64,000 nt of DNA from Rotaria sp. Silwood1 (GCA_905250075.1 CAJNOP010000836.1:21769-85768), one strand, 5' to 3'; counted from the first letter of the stretch, positions 1 to 10,549 are shown. Notes: generated by a model not told the origin, from the sequence alone. Numbers and translations: made by a program.

Positions 1-1905
1 AGACTAGTCTCATATCTAGTCCTGACGGGACGTCCTGTATAGTCTTTTTCTCAAATCGGACTATACCATGACTAGTCTGGAAAAAGTTGTCGTCCATAAT
101 ACCCATCCGAACTATGTTACTGATGGGCGTCATTGGCTCTGACATGTCTAGTCTGTTTCACTAAAAAGACCCGTCTATGACTAGTAAGAATCACTAATAG
201 GTGGACTAGTCCTGTAGGAGGACTTTTTGAGAAAAAGATTAGTGAGGACGGGTAACAGCGACACCACATAGAACAAGTTGTAGTCTTGTGTAGTGGACGA
301 GTTCGGACTAGTCTAAATGAAAATGTGTAAAGATGAAAGTTAGATTCGAACATGCATACAATGTGTTACTTACCCATCGTTTAGACCATTGAGTCATATG
401 ATCAGCAGATCAACTCTACACACACATGATCGTTCTAAGATGCTATTTAATATAATTTTACTCCATGTTTTTGATGTTCGTATTTAAATAAAAAATTATC
501 GTTTACAAAATAGCTCATTAATTAAACAACACTAGATAAAACAAAGTCAAAAAAATTTATATTTTTTGGATAAATATTTTTTATTACTATTAAGTAGGAA
601 TAATTAGTTATGTTAAAAAAATTAATTTTAAATGCAAAAATAAAAAACAATTTATATTGAAAAGAAACTGGATTTTTCATATCATGATTTAGTTTACCTG
701 AAAATTTAAATCATCGTGTCTTCAACTAAGTATTAAATTAATTTTGTTTCAATTAAATCTACTTTTAAATTTAAAAATTTATTAGAACTGATATTTAAAG
801 CAGCAATTATGGTACAAAAAGATTTCAATTATTTTTTAGCTCTTTTTTTAAATTTGGTACATCTAATAATTTAAAAAAATATAAGTTAGCACTCCTTGTT
901 GCTTGATAACTATTGTTCTTTATAGTTACTTCCACTTTTTAATGTTTTGATATCCTCTTATATATTTTCAATATATGAAAATACAAAATATAATAAGATA
1001 TATCAAGACAGATAGGAATGCACAAAGTATACTATCTATCTTTGATTTCACTATTGGCTATGACAGACTTTCTGATTGTCGTTCTAGAAAGAGAAAAAAA
1101 CTAATAATACTAGTGACAATCGACATAATTTTAATACAAAATAAGAATGCATGTTATTAATCTCTATAATCATAATACAATAGATCATGCTTGGTTATCA
1201 ATTTACGAAAATCTGAGTACACTATAGGCAATAAAACGGTTGCTATTCTGTTATCTAGTCCAGATTCTAAATGAATATGATTATCCATCGATCATTTTTA
1301 ACAAATGATATAGATGTTGAAAATTTTTTCTATTTACATAGTACTTCTTTTCTTTCCATTATTCATCAGTTTAAACGAGTTTATAGGATAATTTAGTCTA
1401 AAGAAAATGACTTGATTAGAGTCTTTCAGACTAGTCTGGACCAGGATGAATGACACTCTTTAGAAAAGGACTAGTCGTGGCGAGTGAAGACGACGCGTCG
1501 GTATAGTTCTAACTACTATCGAAGATGTTCCAGACTAGTTAAAGTCGTGTGACATCGACTGGTTTCTGATTGTTTACGGGATGGAAAGGAATCAATTTTG
1601 TATTTTAGAATGTAAATGGGCGTCAGTTCATTCCAGTGCCCTAGTCTCCCGTCAGGATGATCGTCAGGTTTCGAATTCTGTCGGGTTGGATGTTCGAATT
1701 CACCGTTTATCTTCTTTTTTAAACTTCGGACTAGTTTGGACGAGTTCAACGGACAAAACGGACCAGGCATGACGGGGTTGAAAGACATTCTAGACTAGTC
1801 CAGACGTGTTCGAAGGACATTTCTCCTAAAGGTGACTAGTCATGTCGGATGTGCAAGACGTTTCAGACTAGACCTGACGGGTATTGCGGACATTTCGGAC
1901 TAGTC
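1..1905. repeat. Two clusters of a degenerate GACTAGTC-word repeat
   Basis: The palindromic word GACTAGTC, with one-base variants, recurs at irregular 30-70 bp spacing in two clusters, about 1-315 and about 1429-1905. Exact copies are at 2-9, 70-77, 204-211, 306-313, 1429-1436 and 1469-1476. The clusters are locally richer in G+C than the AT-rich 360-1420 between them, where I see no gene. Two clusters of one short word around an AT-rich core resemble the subterminal repeats of hAT-type non-autonomous transposons, but the left end lies outside the window and no terminal inverted repeat was identified. A decayed minisatellite is the alternative. Confidence 0.5.
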
Positions 1906-2699
1906 ATGTCGGCCGTCATGCATAATTTTTTGCTTACTTGGGATCGACAGAAAATATATAGCCGAGAAAAAGCCGAACGAAAAAAAGTTTCTGGAGATAA
2001 TGACGTAATGATTGAGTCTCGACCAATTCTGACATCTAAATCAAATCAAATAAATAAGTAAAAATATCAATACTACTAATTTCATGAACTACGAATCTTT
2101 CTATATTTACTCAAAATCACATAGCCACTTTCCATCTAATCGATCGCGCTGACACTTGTGATTCAAGATGAATAAAAGCATTGCATGCATCTCTGAAGGG
2201 TTTTCATATTTTTCTATTCGGTAGCCTTGCACAACAGACTAGACTCGGGAAGAACAAGAGTGAAATGTGATTGATTTCATCTTCAAAGACATATATCAAT
2301 GTAATGATAATGTAATAGAACTATCTCTTACATATAGTGTCATCTAGCGATATAGTTTGATATAGAAACAATGCTCATGAGATGGTTGGTGCATTGATCA
2401 TTTTTTTGTTCTTTAACTGTTCTTTGGTCATCTTCTTTATGAAAATTTCGATTCACATATCTTCCGATATTATTTTAACATTTGGGACACTCAAATCGAT
2501 ATCAGAATCGATGTGCAAAAAACAAAACTAGCAGGAAGTGCTCCATTTAAAAATGATGAAAGTAGGCCGTTTTTTATGCGATTACTTTTCTTTTCGACGA
2601 CTGTGTAAAGCTCAAATTATAAGAGCATGTGAGCCGTACTTTACAGTCATCTGTCCCCTCGCTTCAAATTATCCTTATTATAGCTTCTTGGAGTGTAAC
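1906..2699. other. No gene recognised
   Basis: AT-rich sequence between the GACTAGTC clusters and the Gln-rich/RGG exons. Short open frames exist but none has a recognisable motif. Earlier exons of the downstream gene may lie here, but I cannot place their splice sites. Confidence 0.4.
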
Positions 2700-3470
2700 G
2701 CCCTTTTCCTTAACATGTATTAAACCCTTTCAAATGTTTCAACTTCCACTTCAACCCATCAACCTCGCTAATCACCAAGTAGGTGTAATTCCATATTGCA
2801 TGTTTTCTCTGCATGAAAATACTAATATACTTTTTTTACTACTCTATTAAAGTTATCTTTCTCTTTTATTTTTGTTTAGAATATTGCTGCACAAAACAAC
2901 AGCAGCAGCAACAACAACAATATTCCACCAGCTCCACCATTTCAAGGTTTTCTTATATTGTTACAACAACAACAACAGATACAACAACAGCAAAGACAGA
3001 TACAACAACAGCAAGGACAGATCTGGCCTCGTAGTTCCTATATTTCCTATATATAGGAAATAGCTCTATACTGTTCTATACTTGAATTATAGATTGTATT
3101 TTTCTATATTCTAGTAGTACATGATCCTCATTAGTAAAATATAAAAAAATAGAATCTTTACTTCGGCTATAGGAGGATATTGAGCTATTTCCTATATATA
3201 GAAAATATAGGAACTACGAGGCCAGGGACAGATACAACAGTTACAACAACAATTACAACAACAAAGTAAGCTCTATTATTTCTTTTATTATCGGATTTAA
3301 TTTCATATATTTTTACCTTTTTAGATAATAGTGGTCGTGATCGTGTTAGACGTGGTGGTTTTGGTGGTCATCTTCGTCGTGTTGGTCGTGGCTGTGCTCG
3401 AGGTGGTTCTGGTGAGGTTGGTGGTATTAGTAATGGTAACAATATTCAAACTCGTCGTGCTACATGTTAA
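2700..3470 (+). pseudogene. 3' end of a Gln-rich/RGG-box protein gene, coding exon broken by a MITE
   Basis: Three exons can be joined. The first ends at 2778 (before GTAGGT). The second starts at 2880 after TTTGTTTAG and encodes an Asn/Ser/Pro stretch, then repeated QQQ blocks. The third starts at 3325 after intron 3266-3324 and encodes an Arg/Gly tail with RRGGFGG and CARGG motifs, stopping at 3468-3470. Low-complexity Gln plus RGG suggests an RNA-binding, condensate-type protein, but no RRM or other fold is visible and the 5' exons are not identified. The second exon is interrupted by a 203-bp element plus its 8-bp target duplication. Removing these 211 bp restores one frame across the Gln tract; left in place, they bring an in-frame stop. 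This allele is probably dead unless the element is spliced out. Confidence 0.6.
3023..3225. mobile_element. hAT-like MITE with perfect 8-bp target duplication
   Basis: A 203-bp element with near-perfect terminal inverted repeats of about 45 bp, beginning CTGGCCTCGTAGTTCCTATA and ending in its complement. It is flanked exactly by GGACAGAT at 3015-3022 and 3226-3233, an 8-bp duplication typical of hAT elements. It has no coding capacity. It sits inside a Gln-rich coding exon. The flank is itself repetitive (CAACAGCAA-type), so a chance duplication is possible, but the exact abutment on both sides argues for a real target site. Confidence 0.8.
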
Positions 3471-3574
3471 TTTTTTTTTCTTGTTAATTTTTCTTATTAA
3501 TTTTTTTCTGCTTAATATTAAATAAATAAAAGAATTTCATTTAAAATAATTTTTTTTTCATAATTGTCATTGTT
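3471..3574. other. Intergenic, no feature
   Basis: AT-rich spacer between the end of the RGG gene and the decayed guanylate-kinase-like sequence. Confidence 0.4.
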
Positions 3575-3726
3575 TAAATATGCATATAAAAATTCTAAAC
3601 GTTTATATGATTCAAATAAACGTCATGAAGATTTTTGTTAAAGTTTTCCATACTCATGACGAATTTATTTTGACGTTGATCAGTTGCTTTAAAATACAAG
3701 AATTGGATAACATTGTGCATAAATTA

Positions 3727-5404
3727 CTTAGGGTATACCAAAAGTTCTGATCACAGTTTTTAAAATTTAATAAAGCAATAAATATTGAATATTTTACTAA
3801 GGCAATATATAGTATAACGTCTCGTCTTTAATAATATATAGAGCAACTCTCTCTTAGACTTAGTTCTAACATCCTTTCAGACTAAATCTATAGTATTTAT
3901 AGCCAAGAAAAGATCATGCCAACATAAAACCACAATACAGAAACGAAGAGACATTCGTTATTTTATTTTATTAAATGCTCAAAATAATCACCATTATTTT
4001 CGATACAAAGTTTCATTCTTTCTAACAGTTTATCGAAAGTCTTTTTAAACTCGTTTATTGGAATATTCTTCACTATGGTGGAAACCTCTTGAGCTAATGA
4101 TTCTTCGTTTGTGTGATCCGTCAACTTGTTCTTGATATAATCATTTAGCCAAAAGTCACACGGTGCGAGATCTGGTGAATATGGTGGATGTGGAATGATT
4201 TCGATTCCTTCCTCCATTAAATAATCAATAACATCTGGATGAGTATGAGGAGGACCATTATCATGAAGCATTTTATATGTAGTACGTGATGACTTTTCCT
4301 TTTTTCTTATTTCATTGATAACAGGTATAAGACAATTATCAATATAGTAGTCATGATCGATTGTCTTGCCCTTATCTACTTTGTGTATGAGAAGAGAACC
4401 AGTGGATTTGAAGAAGAAGCAAAATAGTGTTCTAGGTTCAAATCTATTCCGACAAACAATGGTTCTTGGTGGTTCATTTTCACCAACCCAAGTAGCATTG
4501 CTTGACTTTCGACCAATCTGCCTGTGATAAATCCATGTCTCATCACCAGTAATAACATCACATAAATGCCATGTTCCATTTCTAAATTTCTCTAAATTTT
4601 GACGACAAATTCTAAGTCGTTTTTGTTTTTGTTCGTCAGTAAGTTGATGAGCAACCCAACGTGATGTAACTTTTCTCATCTTTAGACGATCATGAATAAT
4701 TCGTTCTATTGTACCACGTGATAGATCAGTCTCACCCATAATATCATCATAAGTTGAGTGTGGATCATCTTCGATAACTTGTCGAACGCGTTCAACATTT
4801 TCATCTGTATGTACCGAAATCGGACGACCAGATCGAGGATCATCAGTGACATCGTCTCTTCCTTCACGAAAACGTTTCGCCCATCTTCTGACTGTTGGAT
4901 ATGATGGAGCATCAGGTCCCAATGCCTCTGTAAGTTCGTCAAAGATTGTTTTTGAATCTATTCCCAAAATAGCTCGAATTTTGATATAATATCGATTGAA
5001 TTCATCAGTCATGTTTAATGTCTTCTTTTAAGATTGAAATCCAATTCTATTACGATTTTAAGTCGAGTACGGTACAAATGAACTAACAGCGAACGACCTC
5101 TCATTTATATATACTATCGAAATGTAATATTCTAGAACATGGCGTCATAAAACGTGACGAGAGAGTGACCAATAGAAAGTTCCAGAATGTACCTGACCAT
5201 TGAACAAGAATTAGTAATATTTGCATTGTCTGTAAAATTATAGATTTAGTCTGAAAGGATGTTAGAACTAAGTCTAAGAGAGAGTTGCTCTATATATTAT
5301 TAAAGACGAGACGTTATACTATATATTGCCTTAGTAAAATATTCAATATTTATTGCTTTATTAAATTTTAAAAACTGTGATCAGAACTTTTGGTATACCC
5401 TAAG
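3727..5404 (-). mobile_element. Full-length mariner transposon with perfect 166-bp inverted repeats
   Basis: A 1678-bp element flanked by TA at 3725-3726 and 5405-5406, the Tc1/mariner target duplication. The inverted repeats 3727-3892 and 5239-5404 are 166 bp long and identical by direct comparison. They start CTTAGGGTATACCAAAAGTT. Most mariners have repeats near 30 bp, so these are unusually long. A single intact transposase frame fills the inside. Identical ends and an undamaged frame imply recent insertion and possible activity. It lies inside a decayed guanylate-kinase-like gene. Confidence 0.93.
3963..5012 (-). CDS. Mariner transposase (DD34D), intact
   Basis: A 349-aa cut-and-paste transposase acting on the flanking inverted repeats in the nucleus. 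The N-terminal third is a helix-turn-helix DNA-binding region (VRRWAKRFREG, then DPRSGRP). WVAHQLT is the mariner WVPHEL-like linker motif. The catalytic triad is present: TGDETW with the first Asp, HDNGPPH with the second, and YSPDLAPCDFWL with the third. Exactly 34 residues lie between the second and third Asp, giving the DD34D signature of mariner rather than Tc1 (DD34E). Length matches the family norm of about 345 aa. There is no stop or frameshift. The start is the ATG at 5010-5012. Confidence 0.95.
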   Translation of the reverse strand: MTDEFNRYYIKIRAILGIDSKTIFDELTEALGPDAPSYPTVRRWAKRFREGRDDVTDDPRSGRPISVHTDENVERVRQVIEDDPHSTYDDIMGETDLSRGTIERIIHDRLKMRKVTSRWVAHQLTDEQKQKRLRICRQNLEKFRNGTWHLCDVITGDETWIYHRQIGRKSSNATWVGENEPPRTIVCRNRFEPRTLFCFFFKSTGSLLIHKVDKGKTIDHDYYIDNCLIPVINEIRKKEKSSRTTYKMLHDNGPPHTHPDVIDYLMEEGIEIIPHPPYSPDLAPCDFWLNDYIKNKLTDHTNEESLAQEVSTIVKNIPINEFKKTFDKLLERMKLCIENNGDYFEHLIK

Positions 5405-5521
5405 TAATTGTTCAACTAGTGTTGGAGTTACATCTAATAAGTAAAATACACCATAAGGTACACGTTGACAAACATCAAGTACAGCAAGATCGCATTCACC
5501 CTTTACAAAAATTTTTATTAA

Positions 5522-6397
5522 GGGCCCCCGTTCAGAAAATCCAATTTTTCAGAGATAAGTCGAAATTGAAGTTTTATCATAGGAAGATGCAACGAAGTCT
5601 CCTCTTTCAGAATATCTATGGTTTATTGCAAAATGAATTGATTTTGACGAACTTATCGCCTAAAACTTGGCTTCTACTATCACATTTTTCGAGAAATTTT
5701 CATGGTGTTTTTTCAAGGTTTTTTGACTTTTTAGGCTCCTTTCTCTATGCATCAGCATTTCGTAAAGTCTTTTTTTATACTAATCACTATGAGACTATTA
5801 AAACATAATATTAAGATCACATATTTATAGCCTGTCTTGAACGCTGATATATAAATCAAGTTATTTTCGGAAAAATCGCTTTCTAATACTTATTTTTCGT
5901 TTTTCTCAAAATTAGTTTTTTCGTCATGCAGTTTACGCGGGCAGGTTTTTCTCCATAACGACTCGACATGGAAGTGATAATTTTTTTATTATATAGGAGA
6001 TATGTAGGGCTAGGACTTAACAGGCTCCGATTTTTAAATTTGTCTTTTACTGAAATAAAATACTTGGATATTTCATTTCTATGAGCACTTCGAATTCGAA
6101 TATTTTTCGAAAAATGTTTTTTAAAAATCAAATAAAGGGAAATTCAAAAATCGGAGCCTGTTAAGTCCTAGCCCTAAGGGTACTCTACAACTTGAAAACC
6201 GTCCGAGCTTGTTAGCTCGTATCCTTATTGCAAAATCCTTGCACGTGTAAAGAGTAATGAATTGACTAGAACTTGTGCATTTCTTCGAGATTTGGGGGAG
6301 ATATTTTAACCATAAGCTATTCTAGTCAAGACTAACATTCTCTGAAATTTTGGTTGAAATCGGAAGAAAAATAGCAAAGTTCGTTTCTGAGGGGGCC
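5522..6397. mobile_element. Possible TTAA-flanked non-autonomous element
   Basis: The left end TTAAGGGCCCCCGTTCAGAA at 5518 and the right end, read on the other strand as TTAAGGCCCCCTCAGAAACG (ending at 6401), share a short inverted repeat abutting TTAA on both sides. TTAA is the piggyBac-type target. The interior, about 876 bp, has no transposase and contains a nested TA-flanked MITE at 6007-6174. The shared ends are short and imperfect, so this is tentative. Confidence 0.35.
6007..6174. mobile_element. Tc1/mariner-type MITE with TA duplication
   Basis: About 168 bp with inverted repeats of about 35 bp (GGGCTAGGACTTAACAGGCT at the start, its complement at the end; one mismatch near the inner edge). 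It is flanked by TA at 6005-6006 and 6175-6176. No coding capacity. The ends differ from those of the mariner at 3727, so it is not a deletion product of that element. Confidence 0.75.
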
Positions 6398-6686
6398 TTA
6401 AGTGAACGATGTCCAGAGAAGAAAATAGTATTAGAAAAATCTTTCATACAAAAATTTCTTTTGTTTTTTTTACAAAAAATGAATAGAACGAGAGCTAAGA
6501 GATATTTAAATACAAACAAGAGTAAAGTTGTTGTTGCTCTTGAAATAAACTGAACGTTTTGTGATAAATGACTGTACTGTTCATAATGAAAAACATAGCC
6601 ATTAAAGAAAAAATATGTTTGCAACGAGAGAAACTATTGAAGAAAATAAATTCGATAAAAAAATGTTCGAAAACCTTTGTTTATAG

Positions 6687-6993
6687 ATTCGTATGAAGTA
6701 CTTTTTGAAGACGAGCCAAACAGTTTTCCTCGAGGTAGAAAACGAATTAATTCTAATCGATTGTTCAAGGTTGTTGACAGAGATTTTGTTGAAATTTGGG
6801 CGAATGTCATTACTAACTCTTCTGCACTTTTATTAATATTGAACTCTCTCTCATTCAGAATGAAACAACTAATAGAGTGATTGAAATGTTAAGACAAACA
6901 CGACAGTGTGACATTTCAATAGATAATTATTCTTTTCTTATTAGATTAATAAATAGAACTAAGAAAACAAAAACAAAAACAAAAATAGTGTAA
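6687..6993 (+). CDS. Possible 3' exons of an unrecognised gene
   Basis: Two putative exons, 6687-6805 and 6859-6993, are separated by a 54-bp segment ending in CTCTCTCATTCAG. Joined, they give a continuous charged peptide with EIWAN joined to NETTNRVIEMLRQTR and a lysine-rich KTKTKTK tail before a stop at 6991-6993. A good acceptor (TTTATAG) precedes the first exon. The donor GTCATT is weak. I do not recognise the protein and cannot find the upstream exons. It may be a relic. Confidence 0.28.
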
Positions 6994-7046
6994 GGTTAAA
7001 CGATTTGGGTAGATAGATACAATGTTTGATATACATATGCATTTAA

Positions 7047-7903
7047 CCCTTTACCCCCCAATGGGTCATATACGACCCATTTGTAGAACGATCACAGAAA
7101 ATAAAGGAAGCATGAGACTGAAAAAGCTCCAAGACATTATTTGTAGGGAACTTCACAAGCTATCGATTGATAAAAAAAGTATTTGGTTTCATTGCTCGAC
7201 CTTCGAGATATATGAGTTACAAAATCGATAATTTTGAAAAAAATTCAAAAATTCGAAATTTTTTAAACAAAATGTTCTCTACTTGCAGTCGATAGAGGTC
7301 TTTTGAAATTTCTGTGTGATATTAATCGATGAAGAAGTCCACTGCTGAATTAGATGTGTTTCGAAAGCTTCATGATAACTCCGCAAATTATACATATTTA
7401 GGAACACAATGGACCATGTAGTCGCTGTTAGACAGATGAAGAGTAATCAAGAACAAAGTTAATATATGCGTTATAGACCTCAACTCATGAGAAGTCGAAA
7501 TAGTATTTATGATGAATTGAACTCCCTCAGACGTCATAAAATGGCTCAGAGTAAACTAAGCTTAAATTTGACAATAAGTGTAAAAATAGCATGCATTCCT
7601 TGATGTTAATTTCTATCAGTTCACTCGTTGCGTTTTTCCTATCGCTTCAACAGTACGAGATAGATGCTGCTTCTGTCAAGTCAATAATGTGGTCAAAGAA
7701 AAAAAATTAAGTCTTATGATGTCATTCAATTCTCATTTTTCACCACATGATTTTTACATCAATCAAACTGCCCTACTCCAGGAACAAGACATTCGGTGAA
7801 TTAAGCCACACCATTGGCATATTCGACAAGCTAATACTCTATTTATCAAGTTATTTTATCAGTGGCTCTTCTGGAACCACTATGGGGGGAGGGGGATAAA
7901 GGG
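7047..7903. mobile_element. Decayed piggyBac-like element
   Basis: The left end CCCTTTACCCCCCAATGGGT directly follows TTAA (7043-7046). The right end read in reverse is CCCTTTATCCCCCTCCCC, followed by TCAA (7904-7907), one base from TTAA. CCCTTT ends on TTAA, with the internal GGGTCATATACGACCC palindrome next to the left end, are typical of piggyBac-family ends. The 857-bp interior has no intact transposase; a plus-strand stretch near 7670 encodes a CxxC segment (CCFCQVNN) that could be a remnant of the C-terminal zinc finger, but this is weak. Confidence 0.55.
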
Positions 7904-7907
7904 TCAA

Positions 7908-8580
7908 GATAAGTCGAATTGAATCGAATATAGGCATAGGTAATGATTTTCTTTATAGAATAATAATTCTAGTATGAAAAAGAGCAAGATCTATCTATAT
8001 ATAGGAATATTTGAAGAGATAATTCGTTTTGTTGATGCGCAACATATTCTAAAATAATTTTATCTATTAAACGATTCGATAAATGAATATTGATATAATT
8101 AATAATGATTATAAATCTAAGAAAAAGTAAATATTGTTATAAAGTGCTGGAGAGATGATTGTTTAGTAGATTGAGATGATTTTCGAACAAGTATTTGTTT
8201 TGTTCTTGCTGAAGATGTTCATTGTTTTAATGAATATTCTATTCTGATTTACGTCGGTCTGATCATGATTGAGCTACTATTAGATTATTCTAAATTAATG
8301 TAAATGGTATCTATCATTTTTGGAAAATTTATCAATAGTTAGAAGTCTTTCAAGATAAATTCTTAGAATTTTTCTTTTCTCTAATTATCATTTATACGCG
8401 ATATATATCATTTAAATCATATTTTAAAATGGTTTTTTGGTTTTTTCAATAATAATTTAATTCTTCTATAATGATTGATATAATTATTTTTGTTTAAATA
8501 ATCTTGTTAAGTTTGAATAAAATCTAATAATGATGGATATGGATGATTTGAAATAATTTATTTCGAGCTAAGGTTGAATT
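7908..8580. other. AT-rich, no gene
   Basis: AT-rich sequence with no open frame showing a motif, between the piggyBac-like element and the first telomere-like array. Confidence 0.5.
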
Positions 8581-8825
8581 AGGGTGTGGGTGTGTGTGAG
8601 TGTGGGTGTGGGTGTGGGTGGGTGTGAGTGTGGGGTATGGGTATGGGTGTGTGTGGGTGTGAGTGTGGGTATGGGTGTGGGTGCGGGTGTGGGTGCGGGT
8701 GTAGGTGTGGGTGGGTGAATGTGGCTGTGGGTCAATCTTATATGCACCCACACCCACACCCACCCACACCCACACCCACACACCCACACCCACACCCACA
8801 CCCCACACCCACCCCACCCACACCC
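8581..8825. repeat. Telomere-like inverted array A
   Basis: A G-rich arm of degenerate TGTGGG units (8581-8732), a spacer of about 12 bp, then a C-rich CCCACA arm (8744-8824). The two arms can pair as a long hairpin. TGTGGG is the published bdelloid telomere unit. The order G-rich then C-rich is that of two chromosome ends joined end to end. The right arm runs directly into the murE fragment at 8826. Confidence 0.85.
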
Positions 8826-8992
8826 TCGACGGTCGCGATGCAATTCATCAGGCAATCGTCAAGGCAAAGCCTGACGATGTAGTTTTAATCTGCGGCAAAG
8901 GACATGAAACTTATCAAATCGTCGGTAATAATAAATTCCATTTTGACGACCGTGAAATTGCATTAGAAGGACTCGCAAAATTGAATGCTTAA
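8826..8992 (+). pseudogene. murE: Truncated bacterial-type murE 3' end captured between telomere-like arrays
   Basis: About 55 codons to a TAA at 8990-8992 encode the C-terminus of UDP-MurNAc-tripeptide synthetase (MurE), a bacterial peptidoglycan enzyme. Visible signatures are the [18 protein letters not shown] block, containing the GKGHE motif of MurE ligases, and the FHFDDREIA block near the end. The rest of the enzyme (about 490 aa in bacteria) is missing: the frame runs straight back into the CCCACA array. There is no ATP-binding loop or active site, so it is a non-functional fragment unless expressed as a fusion. Animals lack murE, so this implies acquisition from a bacterium. Murein genes have been reported among foreign genes in bdelloid subtelomeres. 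Confidence 0.85.
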
Positions 8993-9065
8993 GTGACAGT
9001 GTAGACAAAATTTTTATTTTGTGGTTTTTATTTCTCAGCTTTTTGTTAATTTCGGAGAAATTTGG
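8993..9065. other. Spacer after murE fragment
   Basis: 73 bp, AT-rich, between the murE stop and telomere-like array B. Confidence 0.5.
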
Positions 9066-9312
9066 AGTGTGGGTGTGGGTGTGAGCGGAGTGGGTGTGGG
9101 ATGTGGGTGTGGGTGTGAACGGAGTGGGTGTGGGCGGAGTGGGTGTGGGATGTGGGTGTGAGTGTGGGTGTGGGTGTGGGTGTGGGTGTGAGGTGTGGGT
9201 GTAGACTAGGAGGGTGACTCATACCCACACGCGCATACGCACACCCCACCCTCCAACACCCACACCCACACCCTCACCCACACCCACGCCCTTACCCACA
9301 CCCACACCCTCA
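9066..9312. repeat. Telomere-like inverted array B
   Basis: A G-rich arm (9066-9202) of TGTGGG units with periodic GCGGAGTGGG variants, a spacer of about 19 bp, and a C-rich arm (9222-9310). Same polarity as array A. Together A and B bracket the murE fragment within 735 bp. Confidence 0.85.
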
Positions 9313-10516
9313 TTCAAACGTCCTCATTTTTTTAGAAATTTTAGAGCAAATAGAGGCACATCTTCCAACGAAAGAACAAACCTTCGAGACAACCTGATTA
9401 CTGAGAAAAGTTAATAAAACTGTGGCCAAAACGTCATCGCGTTACGCTCGCTCAAGCCGAAAAAGAAAAATTATTAAATTGGAATATTCATTTCAATTTC
9501 GTCATCGTCTAGTTTTTTATTAAATAGTTACTCTTATTCAACAGAAAACCTGTCGAGAAAATCCATTAATGGTCTTGATTTTATAAGGAAGAATGTTGAC
9601 ATATATTTTGGAATTAACTGGACGTTAAAAAAAAATATCAAGTTTCACTGACTGACATCAATATATACAATAATATATAATTTTCAGCATTTTTCTCAGA
9701 CAATTTATATTCATAGCAAACTCAAATAAGACTTCACATTAAAGACAGAAATTAATACATTCAGCATCGAAATGTTATAGAATGACATAATATATCTAGC
9801 TCGGTACGCTAATCGCTGTATAAGCTGAGAGTCTAGAAATCAATACCCTATGTGTTCATTACTCTTATATTCTATTTCGAAAGTCTTGCCAAGAAACTGA
9901 TAAAATCTTGAAGAAGACTTAGCCCAATTCTACAAAGATTCTGTGACGATATCTGATAAAATCTTCGAGAAAATCTAGGTGAATCCTAGAACGTGATATA
10001 ATCAGAAATCTATTTTTGTTCAATTTTTCATTATTGAAATCCTGACACAATCCTACAATTCCGTGACTACACGCTACTTTCAGGACTTGTCACTTTCTTG
10101 GCTCGATCTTGGTTTCAAAAGTCAAAGTGAATTTGTTAGGATCCTTGAAAATCTTGTTCTCAACCTTGACAGGATCCTGAAAAATCGTGGCTGCATGCTT
10201 TGTTCAAGATTCAGCATTTCCTCAGGAAAAAAGTGAATCCTGGCAGGATCCTGAACTTATCTCCCTAGAATGTTTTCCTGAAATGTCAAAGATTTTCCCT
10301 AGAGAAAACATCCTTCGCTTTTAATTACCAATAATATAATATTCTTCTTTCTATTAATACAATTGTCTCTTTGCATTTACTTGTATCTTATCAACAGCAA
10401 TAAAAAACTCTGTCTTATCCAAACGTATCTGACCATGAGATGCATTATCAGATGTAAATATATGCCTTAGAAGTAGTCCGCTCCTAAAAAAAGAAAAGAA
10501 TAAGCACATCTTTTTC
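9313..10516. other. No gene; degenerate AGGATCCTGA-type repeats at 9890-10330
   Basis: No coding gene was recognised. From about 9890 to 10330 variants of AGGATCCTGAAAATC and TCCTGACA recur (for example 10138, 10181, 10240), similar in style to the subterminal word clusters elsewhere in the window. I did not find matching terminal inverted repeats. The last part is the 5' flank of the beta-helix gene. Confidence 0.4.
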
Positions 10517-10524
10517 TATATATA
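10517..10524 (+). promoter_or_regulatory. Possible TATA box of the beta-helix gene
   Basis: TATATATA lies 26 bp before the ATG at 10550. The spacing would leave almost no 5' UTR, so either the box is not used or the leader is very short or trans-spliced. Confidence 0.3.
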
Positions 10525-10549
10525 CACCAAGTGAAAGAAAAAAGTTAAA

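Larger units (their letters stand above)
3575..5510 (-). pseudogene. MAGUK/ZO-like guanylate-kinase domain fragment, split by mariner
   Basis: On the minus strand, 5411-5505 reads LLDVTPTLVEQ, and the sequence resumes across the mariner insertion as LIYAQCYPILVF at 3724 and below. With the transposon and one TA removed, these join in one frame. After a single-base frameshift, KATDQRQNK follows, and after another shift RLFESYKRLEFLYAYL. This order (LLDVTP, then AQ-YPI-VF, then a basic R-LFES-like helix) is the pattern I recall for the guanylate-kinase-like domain of ZO/MAGUK scaffold proteins. The frameshifts show decay independent of the mariner. No SH3 or PDZ part was found. The family call is by motif only. 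Confidence 0.5.

Noticed and set aside
8524-9414. Open frames of 66-99 codons across the G-rich and C-rich arrays
   Set aside because: They are translations of TGTGGG/CCCACA repeats (His/Thr/Pro or Gly/Val/Trp runs), not genes. Only the murE tail downstream of the array has real protein signal.
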